A stretch of 64,000 nt of DNA from Mesorhizobium loti (GCA_002356515.1 AP017605.1:6247020-6311019); one strand, 5' to 3'; positions 52,215 to 61,452 are shown, numbered from the stretch's first letter. Notes: a model not told the origin generated them from the letters alone. Made by a program: numbers and translations.

Positions 52215-52870
52215 TGTCGTGGTCTGCGGTCGGGCCTATGGCGGCGGCTGGTGGGACTGGCTGACGCCGTTCACCATTCTTGCGGCATCGCTGTTGCCAT
52301 CGGTGCCCTCAAGTACCCGGAGGTGACGCTTGAAGTCACGACTGAGGATCGGCCTGTCGACATGATCGAGGAAGGCTACGATCTGGTAATCCGGGTCAAT
52401 CCAGATCCCGACGAAAGCCTGGTCGGACGGGCGTTTCTCCGCGACCGTCTGGTTGTTGTGGCGAGCCCCGACCTTCCCCGCACGACCCGTGAGCGTGCCG
52501 CTCCTGGCGTTGCGCGCGGGGCGGGCGAACTGCAAACATGGCACATAAAGACACAAGGTGGCCGGTCAACAATTACAATCGAGCCGGTTCTCGTTTTGTC
52601 AACGCTCATCATGGTCCGGGATGCCGTGCGAGCCGGCGTCGGTGCAGGACGGCTTCCCGTTTCGTTGGTTGCTCACGACCTCGCTGACGGCACGCTGGTG
52701 AATTGGGGGGATATTGATGGCTCCGAAATCTCACTATGGACGCTCTACCCATCGCGGCGGCTGCTCAGCGCGCGCGTGTCGGCGTTCTTGGGCTTTTTGA
52801 AACAGGCCTTCCCGAATGGCACGCCGGACGAACTGGCCGCGTATATTGGCAGGTGGGGACCGAAGCCGCT
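52215..52870 (+). pseudogene. LysR-type regulator remnant (substrate-binding domain only)
   Basis: Reads VTLEVTTEDRPVDMIEEGYD, LVIRVNPDPDESLVGRAFLR, DRLVVVASPDLPRTTRERAA, then LSTLIMVRDAVRAGVGAGRL and SARVSAFLGFLKQAFP. This is the LysR effector-binding domain of the DVRI (CrgA/AaeR-like) group. The helix-turn-helix is absent; the sequence before about 52290 is in a different frame. Not functional as a regulator. Confidence 0.75.
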
Positions 52871-53071
52871 TTCGATGCACTGTTGTCAACAGCATCCCAG
52901 GTTCCGCCGCAGTCTTTCCATAGGAGCGGACGGTGCGGCGAACTAGAACGCTAAAAGAACCCGGATTCGTCACCCGTTTGACAAACTGCCGTCAGGCAAC
53001 CGAGTAGCCGCTTTATCAGCGGCCCAACAAAAATGCCGGACTACCGATCGGCCCTTGCCCTTGCCTCAATG
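52871..53071. other. Short intergenic stretch
   Basis: No gene or RNA recognised. Confidence 0.4.
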
Positions 53072-53890
53072 TTAAATGACATCAGGCTCGGCCTTTCTCT
53101 GTAAACGTCCATGCATGGCGACGTGCGTGATGGGTTGGTGAGCCGGGGCAGGGCGCTCCTGAAGCCGAATGCCCTTTGCCCAGAGCCGCAGCGCCTCCCA
53201 ATGGATGCCGGCGGTCACCTTGAGTGTCAGCAGAGGATACGAGATGAATGCGCGCAGCAGACTGGCATCGCTCAGCGCCCGCCGCTTGCCCGAGAAGCTT
53301 GCGACCATCAGCGGCCCTTGGTCATCGCTGGCAGTGATGTGTATCGCGACGTTTTCGCCGGGGAGGCCGATGCGAAAGCGATAGTTCAATCCCATGGCCA
53401 TGAAGGGCGAAACGTAGAAGCGCTTGTCGCAATATTGCCTGACAGTCTCGTCGTGCCCGTCGCCGACAGGAATCAGGTAGCTGTGGCGTTGCCCAAAGGT
53501 GTTGTTGACTTCATAGAGGATCGCGACGAGGGCGCCCTGCCGGTTATGGCAGAAATAGATGCTGAGCGGATTGAAAGCGTAGCCGAGCATGCGCGGCATG
53601 GAGAGCAGTCGGATTGGCCCCGCATCCGTCTCGATCCCTGCCCTCTCAAGCATATCTTCGACATAGGCTTTCAGCGATCCGCCCGAGCCATCGCCGTGAT
53701 CCGCGTCAGCGAAGCCGAACAGATTAAACCGGTTGTGTGACAACAGGCGAAGCCGCTTGCTCATCGCATCGATCTCGTCGAGGTCGAGCAGAAGGAAGAA
53801 CATGCGGTAGGAAAGGCGGTGCCGCCGCGGCTTCAGCCGTTGGTGCATTACTTTGCCAGCGTAGAGCGCTGATTTCAGCTCCGGCATCAC
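53072..53890 (-). CDS. DUF1365 protein of the sigma E/ChrR regulon
   Basis: 272 residues: LKSALYAGKVMHQRLKPRRH, RLSYRMFFLLLDLDEIDAMS, LLSMPRMLGYAFNPLSIYFC, EVNNTFGQRHSYLIPV, then KRFYVSPFMAMGLNYRFRIG. This is the DUF1365 family, which in Rhodobacter sphaeroides is part of the RSP_1087-1091 cluster transcribed by RpoE in response to singlet oxygen. Overlaps the upstream oxidoreductase by 4 nt and shares its RpoE promoter. Confidence 0.87.
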   Translation of the reverse strand: MMPELKSALYAGKVMHQRLKPRRHRLSYRMFFLLLDLDEIDAMSKRLRLLSHNRFNLFGFADADHGDGSGGSLKAYVEDMLERAGIETDAGPIRLLSMPRMLGYAFNPLSIYFCHNRQGALVAILYEVNNTFGQRHSYLIPVGDGHDETVRQYCDKRFYVSPFMAMGLNYRFRIGLPGENVAIHITASDDQGPLMVASFSGKRRALSDASLLRAFISYPLLTLKVTAGIHWEALRLWAKGIRLQERPAPAHQPITHVAMHGRLQRKAEPDVI

Positions 53891-55233
53891 GCCGCCTCGA
53901 GGTTGCGCCGCGCCACGGCGTCGATAATGTGAATGCGCGCCGACTCATTCGCGATGCTCCAGGGCCGGCGTACACCGCCAAGCGCCTCAGCCACCGCAAG
54001 CCCGGCCTGCAGGCCGTCCTCGTGGAAGCCGGCGCCGAAATAGGAGCCGCAGAACCAGGTTCTTCGACTGCCCTGCAGCGACCACAGCCTTTGCTGCGCG
54101 CGCATCGCTGCGGCGTCGAAAGCCGGATGTTCGTAGGTCTCGCGATGCAGCACCGTATTGGCCGCCGGCTCCACGACAGGATTGAGGGTGACAAAGAGCT
54201 GCTGGTCATCAGGCAACGATTGAAGCCTGTTCATCCAGTACGAAACGGAGAGCTTTCGGGCTTCACCCTGGCCCTGTGTCAAATAGTTCCAACTCGACCA
54301 GGCTCGCTTGCGCCGCGGCATCAGGCGCGCATCTGCATGCAGCACCGCCTCGTTGCGGCTGTAGCCAAAACTGCCGAGCAGCCGCGTCTCGTCGTGGCTC
54401 GGATCGTCAAGCATGCGCAGCGCCTGGTCGGCATGGGTGGCGATAACGACGTGATCGAAGCGGTGCTCTACGCCTTCGCAGTCGGTAAGCCAAGCCGCGC
54501 CCCCGCGCCTGGAGATCAAGCGCACGCCGCGCCCGGCATATGAACGGCCGGCGACGCTCCTCGCCAGTTGCTCGACATATTTGCGGCTGCCGCCATCGAC
54601 TGTGCGCCAGGTTGGCCGGCCTGCCAGGTTCAGTAGGCCATGGTTTTGGCAGAACCGGATGAAGGCGGTCGCTGGATAGTTGCCGACATCAAGCGCCGGC
54701 GTCGACCATATGGCTGCCGCCATCGGGTAGAGATGATCCTCGCGGAACGCGACACCGTAGCCCTTGGCATCGAGATATTCGGCCAAGCTGATCTCGCCGA
54801 TACGCGCGATATCGTGGGGGGCCTCACGATAGAAGCGCAGCAATTCCTTCAGCATTTGCCAAAAACGCAGCCTGCCGACATTAGACGGTTGTGCGAGCAG
54901 CCCGCCCAATCCGGTTCCCGAATATTCAAATCGTCCGCCGTCGAGCGAGACGGCAAATGACATGTCCGACGCCTTGGTGCGTACGCCGAGATGCGAAAAC
55001 AGCGCCGTCAGGTTGGGATAGGTGACTTCGTTGTAGACGATGAAACCGGTGTCGACCTGTGTGCCGCCGGCATTGACGGTATTGCTGTGGCCGCCGAGCC
55101 GCCGGTCCGCCTCGAACAGCGAAACCCTGTGGCGCGTTGAAAGCAGCCATGCTGCGGACAGGCCGGAGATACCGCTGCCGACGATGGCGATGTCCATCGG
55201 CTTGTCCGCCTCTAAATAGCCGCCGTTCGTCAT
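53887..55233 (-). CDS. FAD-dependent NAD(P)-binding oxidoreductase of the sigma E regulon
   Basis: 448 residues. Rossmann FAD site IAIVGSGISGLSAAWLLSTR, then FEADRRLGGHSNTV and VDTGFIVYNEVTYPN, typical of the amine-oxidase/phytoene-desaturase-like group linked to DUF1365 and cyclopropane synthase. C-terminal FAD contact FCGSYFGAGFHEDGLQAGLA. In Rhodobacter, the relative is involved in modification of membrane fatty acids during photo-oxidative stress. The ATG follows GGAGGGCG. First gene of the minus-strand operon. Confidence 0.85.
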   Translation of the reverse strand: MTNGGYLEADKPMDIAIVGSGISGLSAAWLLSTRHRVSLFEADRRLGGHSNTVNAGGTQVDTGFIVYNEVTYPNLTALFSHLGVRTKASDMSFAVSLDGGRFEYSGTGLGGLLAQPSNVGRLRFWQMLKELLRFYREAPHDIARIGEISLAEYLDAKGYGVAFREDHLYPMAAAIWSTPALDVGNYPATAFIRFCQNHGLLNLAGRPTWRTVDGGSRKYVEQLARSVAGRSYAGRGVRLISRRGGAAWLTDCEGVEHRFDHVVIATHADQALRMLDDPSHDETRLLGSFGYSRNEAVLHADARLMPRRKRAWSSWNYLTQGQGEARKLSVSYWMNRLQSLPDDQQLFVTLNPVVEPAANTVLHRETYEHPAFDAAAMRAQQRLWSLQGSRRTWFCGSYFGAGFHEDGLQAGLAVAEALGGVRRPWSIANESARIHIIDAVARRNLEAA

Positions 55234-55286
55234 TCACGCCCTCCGATTTGCTATGGAAGGGACTGACGTCCTCCCCTAGGTTCAAT

Positions 55287-55315
55287 TTCTACGCAGCGGT
55301 GCGGGCTGTGGATCA
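55287..55315 (-). promoter_or_regulatory. RpoE-type promoter (minus strand)
   Basis: Minus strand: TGATCC (55315-55310), 18 nt, TAGAA (55291-55287), close to the Rhodobacter sigma E consensus TGATCC-N18-TAAGA. Drives the FAD oxidoreductase and DUF1365 genes. Confidence 0.75.
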
Positions 55316-55343
55316 CCGTCTGCGGCAATCGCTGCGCGGCTAG

Positions 55344-55372
55344 TGATCCGAAAGGGATTGCCGCGCGTAACA
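55344..55372 (+). promoter_or_regulatory. RpoE-type promoter (plus strand), autoregulatory
   Basis: TGATCC (55344-55349), 18 nt, TAACA (55368-55372), upstream of rpoE. It shows that translation must start downstream of it, supporting ATG 55460. Confidence 0.75.
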
Positions 55373-55459
55373 GGGCGTATGAATGCATCAGGACATCATT
55401 TCATTGCCGACAAAGCCTTTCTTGCTTTCGATCTCGCGGAGAGCGGATTGGCAGTGACC

Positions 55460-56035
55460 ATGCGCGAAGACGAAGAGAGCCTGTCGGCGCCGGAAGCGGT
55501 CCGTTTGATGACGGCGGTCGCGGCGAACCGCGATCGAGCGGCCTTCGCGGGGCTGTTCGGCTTCTATGCGCCGCGGCTGAAGGCTTTTCTGAAGCGATCG
55601 GGGATGACGCCGTCCGCTGCGGAGGACGTCGCGCAAGAAACCATGCTGCTGGTCTGGAAAAAGGCATCGTATTTCGATCCCGCGCGTGCCGGGGTGTCGA
55701 CCTGGATCTTCACCATCGCCCGCAACGCGCGCATCGACCGGCTTCGCCGCGAAAGCCGGTCGGCGGTCATTGCCGAAGCCTTTGATCCGTCCGATCAGCC
55801 TGATGCGCCGGTTTCGGGCGAGCAGGCGATCATCGCGGTGGAGCGCGAGGAGCGGGTGCGGGAGGCGCTCGATCTTCTGCCGCGGGAACAGGCCGATATC
55901 CTGAAAATGTCATTCTTTGGCGAGGTAGCGCAATCCGAGATCGCCGACGCGGTCGGCATCCCCCTCGGCACCGTCAAATCACGCGTGCGGCTGGCCCTGG
56001 GCCGGCTGCGCCAAATCCTGGACGACCTCAAATGA
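55460..56035 (+). CDS. rpoE: ECF sigma factor RpoE (ChrR-partnered)
   Basis: 191 residues from ATG 55460 with GGAGAGCGG upstream (upstream codons overlap its own promoter). Region 2: FAGLFGFYAPRLKAFLKRSG, EDVAQETMLLVWKKASYFDP, VSTWIFTIARNARIDRLRR. Region 4: LDLLPREQADILKMSFFGEV and IPLGTVKSRVRLALGRLRQI. It directs the response to singlet oxygen in related bacteria. It overlaps the anti-sigma gene by 4 nt. Confidence 0.92.
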   Translation: MREDEESLSAPEAVRLMTAVAANRDRAAFAGLFGFYAPRLKAFLKRSGMTPSAAEDVAQETMLLVWKKASYFDPARAGVSTWIFTIARNARIDRLRRESRSAVIAEAFDPSDQPDAPVSGEQAIIAVEREERVREALDLLPREQADILKMSFFGEVAQSEIADAVGIPLGTVKSRVRLALGRLRQILDDLK

Positions 56036-56685
56036 TCAACCATCATCCGAGTGATGAGACGCTCTTCCGTTATGCCAACGGCTCGCTCGAATCCGGGCCG
56101 CGCATCGTCGTGGCCGTCCATGTCGGCGCCTGCACGGCTTGCGCCGAGCGCATAGTCAGTTTCGAGGCGCTGGGCGGCTCCCTTCTGCACGATATCGAGC
56201 CGGAAGACATGGAAGCTGGGGCCCTCGCTAAGGCGATGGCGATGATCGATGTCGACGAGGCCGCTCGCGGCAAGGCCGCGCCGGCCAAAAGGCTCCCGCG
56301 CGCCGATGTTGGCATCCGCCTGCCTGAGGTGCTTGATGACTGTGGCATCGGGCCATGGCGCTGGATCGGCCCGGGCGTGCGCTGGAGCCGCGTGACACTG
56401 CCCGACGACGACAGCGCCAACGTCATGCTGCTCAAGGTCGTGGCCGGCCGCAAGCTGCCGGAGCACACGCATGCGGGCTATGAATACACCCACATACTGA
56501 AAGGGTCGTTCTCGGACGCGCGCGGGCGCTATGGTCCGGGCGATCTCGACGAGGCCGATGACGACGTTCAGCATCAGCCGATCGTCGACAAGGACGGCGA
56601 ATGCATCTGCATTGCCGCGCTCGAAGGCCAGATGAAGCTGAGCGGCTTCTTCGGCAGGCTGATCCAGCCTCTGTTCGGCGGCTGA
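56032..56685 (+). CDS. chrR: ChrR anti-sigma factor
   Basis: 217 residues. The N-terminal zinc-binding ASD domain has HHPSDETLFRYANG and HVGACTACAERI (H-x3-C-x2-C). The C-terminal cupin has the ligands HTHAGYEYTHILKGSFSD and a downstream His (DDVQHQPIVDKDGECICIAA). Without singlet oxygen it holds RpoE inactive. Confidence 0.92.
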   Translation: MINHHPSDETLFRYANGSLESGPRIVVAVHVGACTACAERIVSFEALGGSLLHDIEPEDMEAGALAKAMAMIDVDEAARGKAAPAKRLPRADVGIRLPEVLDDCGIGPWRWIGPGVRWSRVTLPDDDSANVMLLKVVAGRKLPEHTHAGYEYTHILKGSFSDARGRYGPGDLDEADDDVQHQPIVDKDGECICIAALEGQMKLSGFFGRLIQPLFGG

Positions 56686-56691
56686 GCTCCG

Positions 56692-57519
56692 GTGATGAGT
56701 GTCGTCTCGGCTATCGTTCTTGCGGCGGTCGCTCTTTGTGCCACCATGGCGGTGGCGTGGCTGGTCGCGACACGGACCGGCAGGTCCGGATGGATCGATG
56801 CGATCTGGTCTTTCGCCGTGGGCATCTTCGGTGCCTTCTTGGCCCTCGTCCCATTTGTTGAAGGCGACAACGATCATAGGCAATGGCTGGTCGCCCTTTT
56901 GGCGCTGGTCTGGTCGCTGCGGCTTGGCGTTCACATAGGTGGGAGGACGGTCGGCGACAGCCGCGACGATCCGCGCTATGACCAGCTGAAGCAGCAATGG
57001 GGCGCCAGTTCCTCAAGCCGGCTGTTCTGGTTCCTTCAGGTTCAGGCGGCCGCGGCTTTCCTGCTTGCAATGTCGATCATGGCTGCCGCCCACAAGCCGG
57101 CTCCGGCGCTGGGGCTTGGCGACTGGGTCGGCGTTGCGCTCTGGATGGTGGCGATTGGCGGCGAGGCACTGGCGGACAGGCAACTGAATGCTTTTCGAGG
57201 CGATCCTGCCAACAAGGGCAAGGTCTGCGATGTCGGCCTGTGGGGCCTGTCCAGGCATCCCAATTACTTCTTCGAATGGCTGGGCTGGCTGGCATACGTG
57301 GCGATCGCGATCAGCTTCCCGTCGGCCTATCCGTGGGGTTTCGCCGCACTTGCCGGCCCCCTACTGATGTACTGGCTGCTGGTCCATGTCTCCGGCATCC
57401 CGCCATTGGAGGCGCACATGCTGCGTTCGCGTGGCGAACAGTTCAGCCGTTACCAGGGACGCGTAAACGCTTTCTGGCCGGGCGTGCCGATTGCGGCAAC
57501 AACCCGGGAAGGGACATGA
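56692..57519 (+). CDS. DUF1295 membrane protein (isoprenylcysteine methyltransferase/steroid-reductase-like)
   Basis: 275 residues (GTG 56692 or ATG 56695). About seven membrane helices (SVVSAIVLAAVALCATMAVA, SGWIDAIWSFAVGIFGAFLA, GLGDWVGVALWMVAIGGEAL). The motif GLWGLSRHPNYFFEWLGWLA is the hallmark of DUF1295/3-oxo-5-alpha-steroid-dehydrogenase-like proteins. Found next to CFA-synthase genes in sigma E clusters; probably modifies membrane lipids. Overlaps the next gene by 4 nt. Confidence 0.85.
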   Translation: MMSVVSAIVLAAVALCATMAVAWLVATRTGRSGWIDAIWSFAVGIFGAFLALVPFVEGDNDHRQWLVALLALVWSLRLGVHIGGRTVGDSRDDPRYDQLKQQWGASSSSRLFWFLQVQAAAAFLLAMSIMAAAHKPAPALGLGDWVGVALWMVAIGGEALADRQLNAFRGDPANKGKVCDVGLWGLSRHPNYFFEWLGWLAYVAIAISFPSAYPWGFAALAGPLLMYWLLVHVSGIPPLEAHMLRSRGEQFSRYQGRVNAFWPGVPIAATTREGT

Positions 57520-58550
57520 CAGTGAGCCTGATCTCATCCGCAATCCGTGCCGTCGAAAGCACACCGATTCCCGATACCGCGACACGCTTTGGTATCGGCA
57601 TCCTGGTAGGAAGAACGCGCCGGACGCTGGCCAAGGCGGGGTCAGTCGATGAGAAGCAGTTTGCTTGTGCCATGGCGGGCTATTCGATCGCCGAGCACGC
57701 GCAGGCCGCAAATGAGCAGCATTATGAGCTTCCGCCCGAATTCTTCGGGGTGACGCTCGGTCCCAACCGGAAATATTCCTGCTGTCTCTATCCCAAGGGC
57801 AACGAGAGCTTGGCCGAAGCCGAGATCGCGGCGCTAGAGCAGACTGTCGAGCATGCCGGCCTCGGCGATGGCCAATCCATTCTCGAGCTTGGCTGCGGCT
57901 GGGGTTCGCTGACGCTGTACATGGCTAAGCGTTTTCCGGCCGCCCGCATCGTGGCGATGTCGAATTCGACGCCGCAGCGCCTCCATATCGAAGCGGAAGC
58001 GTTGGCGCGCGGGCTGCGCAATGTCGAGGTCATCACCGCCGACATGAACGGCTTCGAGCCGCGAGAGCGCTTCGACCGCATCGTGTCGGTCGAGATGTTC
58101 GAGCATATGTCAAACTGGCGCGACCTGCTTGCCCGCATCCGAAGCTGGCTGGAGCCCGAAGGCAGGCTATTCGTCCATGTCTTCAGCCACCGCCACAGTC
58201 CCTACCGTTTCGATCATCGCGACGACGCCGACTGGATCGCACGGCATTTCTTCACCGGCGGCATCATGCCGAGCCATGGGCTGATCGGTCATTTCCAGGA
58301 CTGTTTCGCCATCGAACGCGACTGGCGTTGGAACGGCATGCACTATGCGCGCACCGCGCGGCAATGGTTGGCGCGTTTCGACGACAATTTCGAGCGCATC
58401 GGCGAGATTCTGACCGATGTCTATGGGCAGGAAGCGGCGCTTTGGCGCCGGCGCTGGCGAGTGTTCTATCTCGCGACCGAGGGCCTGTTCGGTCACGGCC
58501 AGGGCAGGGAGTGGGGCGTCAGCCACTATTTGCTGCGACCGGCCTGGTAA
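57516..58550 (+). CDS. Cyclopropane-fatty-acyl-phospholipid synthase-like methyltransferase
   Basis: 344 residues from ATG 57516 with GGGAAGGGAC. SAM motif LELGCGWGSLTLYMAKRFPA, then VAMSNSTPQRLHIEAEALAR, VEMFEHMSNWRDLLARIRSW and FFTGGIMPSHGLIGHF. The substrate loop EQHYELPPEFFGVTLGPNRK is typical of the CFA family. In Rhodobacter the sigma E regulon includes such an enzyme, linked to altered unsaturated fatty acids. Coupled with the DUF1295 gene. Confidence 0.87.
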   Translation: MTVSLISSAIRAVESTPIPDTATRFGIGILVGRTRRTLAKAGSVDEKQFACAMAGYSIAEHAQAANEQHYELPPEFFGVTLGPNRKYSCCLYPKGNESLAEAEIAALEQTVEHAGLGDGQSILELGCGWGSLTLYMAKRFPAARIVAMSNSTPQRLHIEAEALARGLRNVEVITADMNGFEPRERFDRIVSVEMFEHMSNWRDLLARIRSWLEPEGRLFVHVFSHRHSPYRFDHRDDADWIARHFFTGGIMPSHGLIGHFQDCFAIERDWRWNGMHYARTARQWLARFDDNFERIGEILTDVYGQEAALWRRRWRVFYLATEGLFGHGQGREWGVSHYLLRPAW

Positions 58551-58551
58551 C

Positions 58552-59145
58552 GTGGAAGGACTTGCACAGCTATGGCGCCGGGTCGCCGCTTACGCGGCGC
58601 ATGACGACCCCCTGACCAGCGCGGCCAACTGGATTGCGCTGGTGGTTGCCTGGAACCAGCCGTTCTACCCGCTGTACCTTTGGGCCGCGGTCGGAGCCGA
58701 CAAGATTGCACCGTCGTTTCTCACATTCATATCAACGCCGATATTTGTGGCTGTTCCGGCTGTCGCCAAACGGCATGCGCTGGCCGCCCGCATCCTGCTG
58801 TCGCTGACAGGCATCGCCAACGGCATCGTGAGCACCAAGGCGTTTGGCGTTGGTTCGGGCGTGGAGATTTTCCTGGTTCCGTGCGCACTGATCGGCGCTG
58901 CGTTGTTCAGACCGTCGGAGCGGGCGTTCGGACTCGTTATTGTCGCGCTCAGCGCTGTCGCCTATTCGATCCCGCTGCGCTTTTTCGGTGAGCCGCTGGC
59001 CAGCTACTCCGCCGCCGACAACAGTGCCATGGTTGGCCTAAATGCCTTGAGCGCCGCGACGCTGATCGTCTTCATCGGCTTGCTGTTGTCCGGTGCGATG
59101 CCAGCCGCGGAACAGCGTGGCGATCAGGCGCCCCGCAGGAAATAG
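58552..59145 (+). CDS. Unknown multi-spanning membrane protein
   Basis: 197 residues from GTG 58552, 1 nt after the previous stop. Five or six membrane helices (ANWIALVVAWNQPFYPLYLW, FLTFISTPIFVAVPAVAKRH, IFLVPCALIGAALFRPSERA, LIVFIGLLLSGAMPA). No family recognised; its place in the sigma E operon suggests a membrane role in photo-oxidative stress. The 3' end overlaps the convergent DUF2177 gene by 22 nt. Confidence 0.7.
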   Translation: MEGLAQLWRRVAAYAAHDDPLTSAANWIALVVAWNQPFYPLYLWAAVGADKIAPSFLTFISTPIFVAVPAVAKRHALAARILLSLTGIANGIVSTKAFGVGSGVEIFLVPCALIGAALFRPSERAFGLVIVALSAVAYSIPLRFFGEPLASYSAADNSAMVGLNALSAATLIVFIGLLLSGAMPAAEQRGDQAPRRK

Positions 59146-59534
59146 CGGGTCAGCAGTAAGCCCACGGTGGCGGCAACCGCGCTGAGCAGCGAACCCCAGC
59201 AGATATCCGCCACGGTGATGACCGTCGCCCAGCCGCGGATCGTGGCCTGGTTGGTCAGATCGTAGGTCGCGTAGGTGAAAAAACCATAGAGCGCGCCATT
59301 CAGCGCGGCCGTTGTCCATTTGCCGCTCGAAAAAGCCGGAGACGTTGCGAAGATTACGAGACCCACAACATAGATCAGGTAGAAGGCCGCAGCAGGAACA
59401 GGGTTGAATATGTCAACCAGTATGTCCCCGACATAGCGGCGGTAAAGGCGCTGCGACATCGTCGTGAGCCACAGCGCGTCAATCGCCAGGAAAGCGATCA
59501 GAGTGGTTGTGTAAGCGACGGCATACCGCATCAT
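59124..59534 (-). CDS. DUF2177 membrane protein
   Basis: 136 residues from ATG 59534 with GGGAAGG upstream. Four helices: VAYTTTLIAFLAIDALWLTT, AAAFYLIYVVGLVIFATSPA, ALNGALYGFFTYATYDLTNQ, ADICWGSLLSAVAATVGLLL. This is the DUF2177 family, common in sigma E/photolyase clusters. Last gene of the DUF2147-photolyase-DUF2177 operon. Confidence 0.87.
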   Translation of the reverse strand: MMRYAVAYTTTLIAFLAIDALWLTTMSQRLYRRYVGDILVDIFNPVPAAAFYLIYVVGLVIFATSPAFSSGKWTTAALNGALYGFFTYATYDLTNQATIRGWATVITVADICWGSLLSAVAATVGLLLTRYFLRGA

Positions 59535-59566
59535 GAAACCTTCCCGTTATTGTTTGATCCTCTGGC

Positions 59567-61000
59567 TCAATCCTTTAAGGACTGATAGACGATCAATGCC
59601 CTTTCTCGTGCCGCACCGTGGTCTACGATCGGATTGGGGTAGGTCTTGCCGAGCACGATGCCTTTGTCCTTCAGCACGGCAGCGGGAGAGTCCCATGGCC
59701 GATGAATATAGCGGTCGGGCAATGCAGAGATTTCCGGGACGTGCTGACGAACGTAGTCGCCCTGAGGGTCGAACTTTTCGCCCTGCAGCACTGGGTTGAA
59801 GATGCGAAAATAGGGGGCGGCATCAGCTCCGGATCCGGCCACCCACTGCCAGCTGGCCGGGTTGTTGGCGGCGTCCGCGTCGACCAGAGTGTCCCAAAAC
59901 CACTTTTCTCCGTGACGCCAGTCGATCATGAGGTCCTTGATGAGAAAGGAAGCCGCGATCATTCGCACGCGGTTGTGCATCCAGCCCGTTTGCCACAATT
60001 CGCGCATGCCGGCATCCACGATTGGATACCCTGTCAGGCCGCGCTGCCATGTCCGAAGCGCCCGCATGTCGTCCCGCCACGACATTGCGTCAAACTCCGG
60101 CCGGAAGTTGCGCGCTGAAAGATCAGGATTATGAAACAGCAGATGATATGAAAATTCCCGCCAGCCGATCTCCGAACGAAACTTCGAAGTTCCCGAGCTT
60201 TTCGATCTGCGCAACGCGGCGAATATCTGGAATGGCGTGATCTCGCCGAAGGTCAGATGCGGGGAAAGTCGCGATGTTGACGGCTGGCCAGGATAGTCAC
60301 GTTGGCGTTCATAATTGGCCAGGTCGTGCTCAATGAATTGACGAAGCCTGGCCTGGGCGCCTTCTTCGCCAGGTCTCCAAGTTTCGCGCAAGCCATACGC
60401 CCAATCGGGTTTGCTAGGCAGCAAGTCAAGCTCCATCAGGCGCAAGCCGCCAAGCTCACCCCTCCAACCATCAATCGATCCGGGGGGATCGATCGGATCG
60501 CGAACATGGACCTCGTCCGCCATCGCCTTCCAAAATGGCGTATAGACTTTGTAGAAGCCTCCGGACCCAGTCTTGAGGAGCGAAGGTTCATGCAGGAGCG
60601 CGCCATCGAAGCTGAGTGCCGTGAGCCCCTTTTCGCGCAGGGCGGCTTTCATCCTGGCATCGACCCCCGCCTCCGAGGGGTCGTAACGCCTGTTCCAGAA
60701 CACGCAATTCGCGCCGCTGGCGTCGATCGCCCTGGCGACGGCGTTTTCGGTGCGTCCATGCGCCAGAAATAGATTCGCTCCAGCCTTGCGAAGCAGATCG
60801 CCAAGGGCCGCGAGCGAGTGATGGAGCCACCAGCGGCTGGCCGGTCCCATGGCCCTTAGACCTTTGGTTGTCTCGTCCAGGATATAGAGCGCCACGACGG
60901 GAGCGCCGCGATCGGCTGCCGCCGCCAGCGCGGCGTTGTCACCAATGCGCAGGTCGCGCCGAAACAACACGATGGTGGGAGCTTGGGCTTGTCGGCTCAT
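59567..61000 (-). CDS. phrB: Deoxyribodipyrimidine photolyase (class I CPD)
   Basis: 477 residues. N-terminal Rossmann domain with APTIVLFRRDLRIGDNAALA; the FAD-binding C-terminus has GWREFSYHLLFHNPDLSARN, GLTGYPIVDAGMRELWQTGW, MHNRVRMIAASFLIKDLMID and WQWVAGSGADAAPYFRIFNP. The electron-transfer Trp region and the substrate-binding residues are in place. It repairs UV-induced pyrimidine dimers with blue light. In Rhodobacter phrA is a core RpoE target, matching the promoter at 61424. Confidence 0.92.
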   Translation of the reverse strand: MSRQAQAPTIVLFRRDLRIGDNAALAAAADRGAPVVALYILDETTKGLRAMGPASRWWLHHSLAALGDLLRKAGANLFLAHGRTENAVARAIDASGANCVFWNRRYDPSEAGVDARMKAALREKGLTALSFDGALLHEPSLLKTGSGGFYKVYTPFWKAMADEVHVRDPIDPPGSIDGWRGELGGLRLMELDLLPSKPDWAYGLRETWRPGEEGAQARLRQFIEHDLANYERQRDYPGQPSTSRLSPHLTFGEITPFQIFAALRRSKSSGTSKFRSEIGWREFSYHLLFHNPDLSARNFRPEFDAMSWRDDMRALRTWQRGLTGYPIVDAGMRELWQTGWMHNRVRMIAASFLIKDLMIDWRHGEKWFWDTLVDADAANNPASWQWVAGSGADAAPYFRIFNPVLQGEKFDPQGDYVRQHVPEISALPDRYIHRPWDSPAAVLKDKGIVLGKTYPNPIVDHGAARERALIVYQSLKD

Positions 61001-61013
61001 TCCGTCTCGCAGA

Positions 61014-61388
61014 TCATTTTGCCGGGGTCCAGCGCACGTTCTTGCAAATCAAGCCTGCGCCTATGCAGCCCCGCGTGGTGAGACCCCCCTTCCTCACCGT
61101 CAACGTCATTGAATAGGTACGGTCTCGCTTGGGGTCGTAAGCCTTTCCGGCCAGCGTGCCTTGTGACGCCGGTCTCAGCGTCATGATCAGCTTGTCGCCG
61201 GCCTGTTCACCCTTGCTGGTGTCGCCGATCCACAGATTGGTCGCGCACAATTGCTGTCCACAAGGCGCGATTGAGACCTTGGCGTTGCCGTCGTCTCGCA
61301 TCCATATGCCGCGGCTGTCCGAGAATGCGTCGGCTTGTGCCACCGACCCGAGAAATACGGCACAAAGGAATGCGATTGTCCCTTGCAT
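61014..61388 (-). CDS. DUF2147 secreted protein
   Basis: 124 residues from ATG 61388. Signal peptide TIAFLCAVFLGSVAQADA-FS, then RGIWMRDDGNAKVSIAPCGQ, LCATNLWIGDTSKGEQAGDK, and GLTTRGCIGAGLICKNVRWT. DUF2147 is a small lipocalin-like barrel; the Cys pairs (CGQQLC and GCIGAGLIC) are conserved. First gene of the photolyase operon and directly behind an RpoE-type promoter. Confidence 0.83.
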   Translation of the reverse strand: MQGTIAFLCAVFLGSVAQADAFSDSRGIWMRDDGNAKVSIAPCGQQLCATNLWIGDTSKGEQAGDKLIMTLRPASQGTLAGKAYDPKRDRTYSMTLTVRKGGLTTRGCIGAGLICKNVRWTPAK

Positions 61389-61423
61389 CGCCCCAATCTC
61401 CACTAACTGGCTAGATCTGTTGA

Positions 61424-61452
61424 TTCTACGCTGCTCGGGGACGTTTGGATCA
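61424..61452 (-). promoter_or_regulatory. RpoE-type promoter of the DUF2147-photolyase operon
   Basis: Minus strand: TGATCC (61452-61447), 18 nt, TAGAA (61428-61424), 35 nt before ATG 61388. Identical in both boxes to the promoter at 55287-55315. Confidence 0.78.
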
